Shown one piece after another: positions 7,330 to 12,021 of a stretch of 12,021 nucleotides of DNA. Origin of the DNA: Candidatus Izemoplasma sp. (lineage in GTDB: Bacteria > Bacillota_I > Bacilli_A > Izemoplasmatales > Izemoplasmataceae); the NCBI GenBank assembly GCA_007117555.1, contig SKGI01000081.1, positions 1-12,021 of the forward strand, in the 5' to 3' direction. The number at the start of each line of letters is the position of its first letter. The first letter of the stretch is position 1. Both the position numbers and the translations under genes were made by a program. The notes under the pieces are model-generated. The model worked only from the letters and a program-made list of their open reading frames with translations. It did no database searches and had not been told where the DNA came from.

Positions 7330-8291
7330 CCTATCACCCTTAAAACAATCACTGTGCTAAGAATGATGAGACCAAAACAGAGCGCGACCGTATCCATCGG
7401 ACGCCAAGTGAGTTGATGTAACCGTGTTCTAGGTCTACCAGGCACAAACGAGCGCGCTTCCATCGCACTCGCTAACTCATCGCTTCGCTTAAACGAGATA
7501 ATAAACATAGGGACGAGCAACGAGACAATTTGCATCAACTTTTCTTTCAGCTTACCTTCTGAAAAATCAACCCCACGACTGGCCTGAGCTAAAATAATCT
7601 TATTCGCTTCGTCGAGTAATGTCGGAATATACCGCAAACTAATTGAAATGATCATCGCCATCTCTTCAGTGTTCACGCGGATCAGCTTAAATGGTTTTAA
7701 CACGGCTTCAAGGCCAAGGTTCAAGTCTGTTGGTTTAGTAGTCAATGTTAGAATGGTAGACAACGTAACAATAATAACAAGTCGCAACATGATAAATAAA
7801 GCCATTTCAAGCCCTTGACTATAAACTTCAATGGTACTTGTAGTGAATATAGGGCCATAACTGAATAGGCTTAATAAGGTACCTGATGCGATCAAAACAA
7901 CAAGAAAATAAAGTAATTTAAAAGGAATTCGACGACGGGTAAACCACCAGAAGAACCATAATAGAACGACCACACCTAAGCCACCTGGTGAATAAGCAAG
8001 CGTTGTTGTAAAAACCAGCTCACCGGCTGTATTGAAAAAGATTTGAAAAGAAAATGTGAAAATTAATAAAAACATCAACGGTCTTAAACCAAGCAAGACC
8101 CGTTTCACACTAATACGGCCGACAATTAAAACTACCATTAGCAACATAAGTCCAAACGCAATCAAACTTAAAGAACGCACTAAAAATGCCGATACCATCA
8201 ATAATATTAATACGATAATTTTCGTGCGCGGGTCCATTTTATACAAAAAGCTTGAACCGGGTATGAATCGACCAATTACGATATTTTTCAT
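7323..8291 (-). CDS. ecfT: ECF transporter transmembrane (T) component EcfT, with extra membrane segments
   Basis: Membrane protein that links the two ATPases to exchangeable substrate-binding S subunits for vitamin or metal uptake. Family marks: IGRFIPGSSFLYKMDPRTK near the N-terminus (6-24), RYIPTLLDEANKI (220-232), the first coupling motif ASRG (237-240) and the second ARS (279-281) in the cytoplasmic helices that contact EcfA1 and EcfA2. Hydrophobic segments occur at about 25-58, 70-88, 105-117, 124-146, 160-185, 255-266 and 300-319. The 322 residues exceed the usual 260-270; comparison with Bacillus YbaF as I remember it places about 50 extra residues at 100-153, containing two hydrophobic stretches. 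The ATG overlaps the ecfA2 stop as ATGA, and truA overlaps the end. Confidence 0.94.
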   Translation of the reverse strand: MKNIVIGRFIPGSSFLYKMDPRTKIIVLILLMVSAFLVRSLSLIAFGLMLLMVVLIVGRISVKRVLLGLRPLMFLLIFTFSFQIFFNTAGELVFTTTLAYSPGGLGVVVLLWFFWWFTRRRIPFKLLYFLVVLIASGTLLSLFSYGPIFTTSTIEVYSQGLEMALFIMLRLVIIVTLSTILTLTTKPTDLNLGLEAVLKPFKLIRVNTEEMAMIISISLRYIPTLLDEANKIILAQASRGVDFSEGKLKEKLMQIVSLLVPMFIISFKRSDELASAMEARSFVPGRPRTRLHQLTWRPMDTVALCFGLIILSTVIVLRVIGW

Positions 8292-9151
8292 GCGATCACC
8301 GCCTCAAGCATGGTTAATAAATCTTCTTCAGTTTTGGCTGTATGTGGAAATTTAAAGCCCAGCTCCGAAGAAATGAGCTGTTGGAGCGCCAATAGATCGG
8401 GTGTTTCAAGGTTCCAGTTTTCAATGTTTTTGCGTGAAAACAAAGCTTGAGGATCCCCGTCATACACTAAATAGCCACTGCGCATGACTAAAGCACGTTT
8501 CGCATAACGATAAACGGTGTTCATGTCATGCGTAATCAAGATGATGGTTTTGTTTAATGTTGTGTGGATACGATTAAAAACAGTAAGCAGTTCATCTCGA
8601 CCCATTGGATCAAGACCGCTCGTCGGTTCATCTAAAATGAGTATATCGGGTTCCATCGCTAAAATACCCGCAATTGAGACGCGTTTTTTTTCGCCACCAC
8701 TCAAGTTAAAAGGGCTGCGTGATAAGTAACTTTCATCTAAGCCAACCACTTTGATGAGCTCGTGGGCCAATGCTTTGGCTTCCGCTTCAGGCACCCCGAA
8801 GTTTTTCGGACCAAAAATAATGTCTTTGAGTACGGTTTCTTCAAATAATTGATATTCTGGAAACTGAAAGACTAAGCCTACTTTTTTTCGAATCGGATTC
8901 AGTTTAATACGCTTTTTTGCGACAGCTTCTTTCGTCACTTTAACGCCAAGTACTGTGACAGATCCAGTATCTGGGACAAGCAAAGCGTTCATGTGCTGCA
9001 CTAATGTCGTCTTCCCTGACCCTGTCTCACCAATTAAAGTAATAAACTCGCCTGTTTCACCAATCGGTAAATTGATGTTCGCAAGTGCGAGGTATTTTTG
9101 ACCGTCTGGTCCGCGATATGCATAATTTACTTGTTCGAACTTGATGCCCAT
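8288..9151 (-). CDS. ecfA2: ECF transporter ATPase EcfA2
   Basis: One of the paired ATP-binding subunits of the shared energising module of ECF transporters. The 287-residue protein has Walker A GETGSGKT (41-48), a Q-loop of the EcfA2 type (FQFPEYQLFEETV, 95-107), signature LSGGEKKR (150-157), Walker B LILDEP (171-176) and the switch His208 in ITHDM, so all catalytic residues are present. FPEYQLF rather than NPDNQ tells EcfA2 from EcfA1. The ATG at 9149-9151 has GGAGG 7 nt upstream and lies 25 nt inside the end of ecfA1. The 3' end shares ATGA with ecfT, so the three genes are translationally coupled. Confidence 0.95.
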   Translation of the reverse strand: MGIKFEQVNYAYRGPDGQKYLALANINLPIGETGEFITLIGETGSGKTTLVQHMNALLVPDTGSVTVLGVKVTKEAVAKKRIKLNPIRKKVGLVFQFPEYQLFEETVLKDIIFGPKNFGVPEAEAKALAHELIKVVGLDESYLSRSPFNLSGGEKKRVSIAGILAMEPDILILDEPTSGLDPMGRDELLTVFNRIHTTLNKTIILITHDMNTVYRYAKRALVMRSGYLVYDGDPQALFSRKNIENWNLETPDLLALQQLISSELGFKFPHTAKTEEDLLTMLEAVIA

Positions 9152-9933
9152 AACAACGCCTCCAGTTCAGGATGCTTTAGGCCGCGTTCTTTAAGCGCAT
9201 GGCGCACTCTCAGCGGCAACAATAACTCCAAGTTCGATTGTTCAAGCATGTCGCGGTTGTTTAAAACCAGCTCAGCTTGATCATCAAGTAAGATTTTACC
9301 TTCTTTTAAAATAACGATTCGATCGCTTAAAACCGCTTCCTTCATGTCGTGCGTGATCGTTAAAATTGTTACACCTTCACGGTTTAACTGACGCATATAA
9401 TCGACAATCATGCGTCGCCCTTTCGGATCGAGCATTGATGTCGCTTCATCGAAAATAATCACATCGGTATCCATAGCTAAAATACCCGCAATGGCAACCC
9501 GTTGTTTTTGCCCACCGGATAGCGCATGCGGTTCTTTGTTTAAAAACTCAGTCATCCCGACCTTTTGTGCAAATCGCTCAATCCGTTCAATCATATCTTC
9601 TCGGGGTACCTGAAGATTTTCTAAACCAAATGCGATGTCATCTCGCACGGTCACACCGACAAACTGGTTATCTGGGTTTTGGAATACGATACCTACCTTC
9701 CGCCTGATGGCATGAACCGTGTCATGCGAAAGGGTCAAGCCATCAACCACAACCGAACCGGTTTTAGGTTTAAGAAGCCCGACAATAAGTTTAGATAAGG
9801 TTGATTTACCACTGCCATTATGGCCAAGAATGGTTACCCATTCTCCTTTTTTAATCGACAAGTTAATATCATGTAAAACCGGCTTTCCGGTTTGATATTC
9901 AAAGGACAAATCACGGATTTCAATCACACGCAT
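9127..9933 (-). CDS. ecfA1: ECF transporter ATPase EcfA1
   Basis: Partner ATPase of EcfA2. It has Walker A GHNGSGKS (37-44), the EcfA1-type Q-loop FQNPDNQFVG (84-93), signature LSGGQ (138-142), Walker B VIIFDEA (158-164) and His195 in ITHDM, followed by the C-terminal EcfA domain. Length is about 268 residues. The start is ambiguous. ATG 9931-9933 is given, but AGGAG (9940-9936) is only 2 nt before it. It is 8 nt before an in-frame GTG at 9925-9927, which would give a protein starting MIEIRDLSFEY. A GTG at 9934-9936 with AAGGG upstream is also possible. The gene is first in ecfA1-ecfA2-ecfT-truA and has its own promoter. Confidence 0.94.
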   Translation of the reverse strand: MRVIEIRDLSFEYQTGKPVLHDINLSIKKGEWVTILGHNGSGKSTLSKLIVGLLKPKTGSVVVDGLTLSHDTVHAIRRKVGIVFQNPDNQFVGVTVRDDIAFGLENLQVPREDMIERIERFAQKVGMTEFLNKEPHALSGGQKQRVAIAGILAMDTDVIIFDEATSMLDPKGRRMIVDYMRQLNREGVTILTITHDMKEAVLSDRIVILKEGKILLDDQAELVLNNRDMLEQSNLELLLPLRVRHALKERGLKHPELEALLWASSSNK

Positions 9934-9956
9934 CACTCCTAATTGACCCTTGTCAT

Positions 9957-9965
9957 ATTATACCA
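9957..9965 (-). promoter_or_regulatory. Extended -10 promoter of the ecfA1-ecfA2-ecfT-truA operon
   Basis: The minus strand reads TGG-TATAAT (9965-9957), a perfect -10 hexamer with the extended TG element, which compensates for the lack of a recognisable -35. Transcription should begin near 9950, leaving a leader of about 17-23 nt before the possible starts. The TG sits in the T-run of the preceding terminator, so the end of one transcription unit and the promoter of the next overlap. Confidence 0.7.
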
Positions 9966-10011
9966 AAAAGTGGCTTGAATTGCGATGAAAAACATCCGAA
10001 TTCAACCACTT
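9965..10011 (-). terminator. Intrinsic terminator after the small membrane protein gene
   Basis: AAGTGG-TTGAATT (minus strand 10011-9999) pairs with AATTCAA-CCACTT (9981-9975 and 9973-9968, one bulged base at 9974). This gives a 13-bp stem capped by a smaller GATG/CATC hairpin, followed by TTTTT to 9965. It lies 28 bp beyond the stop codon of the gene at 10040-10456 and separates it from ecfA1. Confidence 0.8.
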
Positions 10012-10039
10012 CCCATTTAGTGAATAGTATACGCATTGA

Positions 10040-10456
10040 TTATTTTCTTCGCCTTTGTTTAAGGAGCACAGGCAAGAACCACCACAAGACTGCATAAACG
10101 GTTGCCCCAATGATTGTCCCAAAGACACCACCCGGTGTGTCAAGCGACCAAAAACCTGCCCCAACCATTATAAATGTGAAGAAGAAAGTACTAATGATCG
10201 TATCGATAAGATGCTTACCATATAACAGTTTCCCATACTCATTCCATATATCTGGCCAGGTGCCCTGTTTACGCATCTGCACCAAACTAAAAATGGAGAT
10301 TGCTAAAAAGAGTATGGCGAGATCTAATGAAGCTATTACGTCTTGTCTAAGAATAAATATACGAAAAAACAAGAGTACCAATAGGCCAAAATAAAGCCCA
10401 TAAAATGCAACGGTAAAATCATGACGTGGTGGCGTTGTCTTTTTGTTTTTTTCCAT
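10040..10456 (-). CDS. Small membrane protein of unknown function, four predicted transmembrane helices
   Basis: I do not recognise this family. The 138-residue protein has a short charged N-terminus (MEKNKKTTPPRHD), hydrophobic segments at about 14-36, 39-61, 83-104 and 108-132, and a basic C-terminal tail (KQRRRK). By the positive-inside rule both ends should be cytoplasmic. The loop between helices 2 and 3 contains RKQGTWPDIWNEYGKLLYGK, amphipathic and aromatic-rich. No signal peptide, enzyme motif or cysteine is seen. The ATG at 10454-10456 has AGGAGG about 9 nt upstream; the frame is open further upstream, but that would run into the promoter. The gene is monocistronic, with its own promoter and terminator, and sits between rplQ and ecfA1, which are adjacent in Bacillus, so it is probably an insertion. 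Small four-helix proteins of this kind often pair with a regulator, but none is next to it. Confidence 0.8.
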   Translation of the reverse strand: MEKNKKTTPPRHDFTVAFYGLYFGLLVLLFFRIFILRQDVIASLDLAILFLAISIFSLVQMRKQGTWPDIWNEYGKLLYGKHLIDTIISTFFFTFIMVGAGFWSLDTPGGVFGTIIGATVYAVLWWFLPVLLKQRRRK

Positions 10457-10476
10457 GGTGTATAACCTCCTCGTAT

Positions 10477-10518
10477 ACTCACATTGTAACAAGCTCACTC
10501 GCATTGTCAAGGTTACAA
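10477..10518 (-). promoter_or_regulatory. Promoter of the small membrane protein gene with repeats suggesting an operator
   Basis: The minus strand has TTGACA (10510-10505), a perfect -35, then 16 nt, then TACAAT (10488-10483) preceded by TG one base away (extended -10). Two near-identical 14-mers (plus strand actcgcattgtcaa at 10497-10510 and actcacattgtaac at 10477-10490, 11 of 14 identical) lie exactly 20 bp apart, one on each hexamer. In addition TTGTAAC at 10484-10490 and GTTACAA at 10512-10518 form an inverted repeat. The promoter is well supported; regulator binding is inferred. Confidence 0.75.
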
Positions 10519-10520
10519 AT

Positions 10521-10552
10521 CTAAAAGAAAAGTGCGGTTTAAAAACCGCACT
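10521..10552 (-). terminator. Intrinsic terminator of the rplQ-ending ribosomal operon
   Basis: AGTGCGGTTT (10552-10543 on the minus strand) pairs perfectly with its complement at 10540-10531, a GC-rich 8-10-bp stem with a tight loop, followed by TTTTCTTTT. It begins 5 bp beyond the rplQ stop codon and ends the alpha operon before the membrane protein promoter. Confidence 0.9.
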
Positions 10553-10557
10553 ATGCT

Positions 10558-10920
10558 TTATTCGACAAACTCAATAATGGCCATTTCAGTCGCGTCACCA
10601 CGACGAGGGCCAAGTTTTAATACGCGTGTGTAACCACCTTCGCGGCCCGTAAAGCGGGGCGCGATATCGTTGAATAGCTTTTGTAGAGCATTTTGTGTTT
10701 CATCCGCATCGATGAAACGCACATACTCTGCGGCTTTTCGACGAGAAGCTAAGGTGTTCTTTTTGCCAAGTGTGACCATTTTTTCAGCCAACCGGCTCAA
10801 TTCACGTGCCTTGGTTTCAGTGGTCTCGATGCGTTCGTGAACAATCAGCTGTGTGACTAGATCGCGAAGCATCGCTTTACGTTGATCGCTACGGCGATTT
10901 AGTTTACTATAACCTGCCAT
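10558..10920 (-). CDS. rplQ: Ribosomal protein L17 (bL17)
   Basis: Component of the 50S subunit near the exit tunnel. The 120-residue protein has the family start [20 protein letters not shown] (3-22) with the [20 protein letters not shown] stretch (33-52) and the C-terminal [20 protein letters not shown] (95-114), all typical of bacterial L17 at normal length. ATG 10918-10920 has AGGAGG 6 nt upstream. It follows rpoA by 34 bp, the universal order in Bacilli, and is the last gene of the alpha operon, ended by the terminator just downstream. Confidence 0.98.
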   Translation of the reverse strand: MAGYSKLNRRSDQRKAMLRDLVTQLIVHERIETTETKARELSRLAEKMVTLGKKNTLASRRKAAEYVRFIDADETQNALQKLFNDIAPRFTGREGGYTRVLKLGPRRGDATEMAIIEFVE

Positions 10921-10954
10921 ACTTACCTCCTATGACTATCGTGTGCGATAGAGT

Positions 10955-11908
10955 TTAGTGTTTCGCGAGGGAAAGACTAAGATCTTCAAGCTTTTGCTTG
11001 ACTTCTTTGAGTGACTTTTTCCCAAGATTGCGGACTTTCATCATATCTTCTTCTGTTTTTTGTGTCAGTTCATCGACGGTATGAATGCCGGCGCGTTTTA
11101 GACAGTTGTAACTCCGCACTGATAAGTCAAGATCTTCAATTTGCATTTCAAGAATTTGTGAGTTTGCGGTGGATTCGCGCTCAACCATGTAGTCTTCATC
11201 TTGCGCCTTTTCTGATAGTTCGACGATGACGTCGAGATGATTGATCATCATTTTAGCTGCTTGTCCGAGCGCTTCTTGTGGGGTGATGCTGCCGTTTGTT
11301 TCAACTTCAATAATCAGTTTATCAAGATCGGCTTCATCGTCAACCCGTGTTTTCTCCACCTCATATTTAACGCGTTGAACCGGGGTATAGATGCTATCGA
11401 TGGGAATGGTCCCCACCATTTTTTCTGATGTAAAAGCTTTGTTTTTTTCAGCGCTGACATAGCCTATGCCACGACGGGCATGCAATGTCATGTGAAAAAT
11501 ACCTTGGTTTAAGGTTGCGATGTGTTGGTCTTCATTGACAATGGTCACGTCATGGTCATGCTTGATGTCGCGTGCATGGATGGTGTATGGACCCTCGATT
11601 TCGATTTCAAGTTTCTTCTCGACTTCAGGATCGTCACTATCAATAGAGAGCACCACATCTTTCAGATTGAGCACAATAGTCGTAACGTCTTCAACTACGC
11701 CATCGATGGCTGAAAACTCATGTTGAACACCTTCGATATGGCAGTCGGTAATTGCTGATCCAGGAAGACTCGACAATAAAATCCGTCGCAAAGCGTTACC
11801 AAGCGTTGTCCCGTAGCCACGCTCAAGTGGACTGATCACAAATGTGCCTTTTCGTTCATTGGTTTCGATAATTTTCGTGTCTGGTTTTTCAAATTTCAAA
11901 TTTTTCAA
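10955..11908 (-). CDS. rpoA: RNA polymerase alpha subunit
   Basis: Forms the dimer that nucleates assembly of beta and beta', and contacts upstream promoter DNA and activators. The 317-residue protein has the N-terminal domain with [20 protein letters not shown] (27-46), [18 protein letters not shown] near 177, a linker around 230-250, and the C-terminal helix-hairpin-helix domain with [19 protein letters not shown] and [15 protein letters not shown] (265-309). The start is TTG (11906-11908), supported by GGGAGG 8 nt upstream; another in-frame TTG is three codons downstream and no in-frame ATG is near. The preceding gene is rpsK, as in Bacillus. Confidence 0.98.
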   Translation of the reverse strand: MKNLKFEKPDTKIIETNERKGTFVISPLERGYGTTLGNALRRILLSSLPGSAITDCHIEGVQHEFSAIDGVVEDVTTIVLNLKDVVLSIDSDDPEVEKKLEIEIEGPYTIHARDIKHDHDVTIVNEDQHIATLNQGIFHMTLHARRGIGYVSAEKNKAFTSEKMVGTIPIDSIYTPVQRVKYEVEKTRVDDEADLDKLIIEVETNGSITPQEALGQAAKMMINHLDVIVELSEKAQDEDYMVERESTANSQILEMQIEDLDLSVRSYNCLKRAGIHTVDELTQKTEEDMMKVRNLGKKSLKEVKQKLEDLSLSLAKH

Positions 11909-11941
11909 AAGGTCAACCTCCCTATGTTTTTATCAAAAAAA

Positions 11942-12021
11942 CTATCCACGAGGCCGTTTGGGCGGACGACAGCCGTTGTGGGGGACGGGCGTTACGTCTT
12001 TGATGGCAGTAATTTCAAGTC
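11942..12021 (-). CDS. rpsK: Ribosomal protein S11 (uS11), C-terminal part
   Basis: Only the last 26 codons are in the window; the 5' end lies beyond the right edge. The translated tail LEITAIKDVTPVPHNGCRPP, then KRPRG and a TAG stop (11942-11944), is the highly conserved S11 C-terminus that lines the 30S platform near the mRNA exit. The stop is 33 bp before the rpoA start, and the T-rich spacer between them carries the rpoA ribosome-binding site. The usual tail KRRRV is replaced by KRPRG. Confidence 0.95.
   Translation of the reverse strand, partial: LEITAIKDVTPVPHNGCRPPKRPRG

Noticed and set aside
9958..10164. Alternative minus-strand frame overlapping the membrane protein gene and its terminator
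   Set aside because: It runs through the terminator hairpin and the 3' part of a better supported gene, and its product lacks coherent features.
10457..10510. Longer N-terminus for the small membrane protein (start at 10510)
   Set aside because: The extra codons coincide with the -35/-10 promoter and the ribosome-binding site; the ATG at 10454-10456 has ideal spacing.

Overview
The window reads as chromosomal housekeeping DNA from a Bacillota-type bacterium, either a Bacilli or a walled/Acholeplasma-side Mollicutes relative. All genes lie on the minus strand, so transcription runs from high to low coordinates. Proteins closely resemble the Bacillus subtilis versions as I remember them. TGA is used as a stop in several genes (rsmI, trmN6, ricT, truA, ecfA2) and Trp is TGG, so the code is standard table 11 and the Mycoplasma/Spiroplasma lineages are excluded. 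I cannot name a genus.

Layout in transcription order (right to left): the 3' end of rpsK, rpoA and rplQ (tail of the ribosomal alpha operon), closed by a strong intrinsic terminator. Next comes a small monocistronic gene for an unrecognised four-helix membrane protein with its own promoter, putative operator and terminator. Then ecfA1-ecfA2-ecfT-truA, overlapping or tightly packed behind an extended -10 promoter: the energising module of ECF vitamin/metal transporters plus tRNA pseudouridine synthase. After a 103-bp gap come tmk-holB-ricT-trmN6-rsmI-metG: thymidylate kinase, clamp-loader delta', a Y-complex Fe-S protein, two RNA methyltransferases and methionyl-tRNA synthetase. Finally rplM begins behind its own consensus promoter and a leader with mutually exclusive pairings around the ribosome-binding site, running off the left edge.

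In B. subtilis rpsK-rpoA-rplQ-ecfA1-ecfA2-ecfT-truA-rplM is contiguous, while tmk...holB-ricT-(yabA)-yabB-(yazA)-rsmI-(abrB)-metG sits near the origin in a separate cluster. Here the second cluster, stripped of yaaQ, yaaR, yabA, yazA and abrB, lies between truA and rplM. This fused order is the clearest genome-scale oddity.

I see no mobile element, CRISPR array, tRNA, rRNA or defence system, and nothing I would call a new multi-gene system. The observations most worth following are an NTF2-like domain fused in frame to the N-terminus of TruA, an EcfT with an apparent extra transmembrane hairpin, the small membrane protein with a repeat-rich promoter, the rplM leader, and a HolB that has lost its P-loop lysine.
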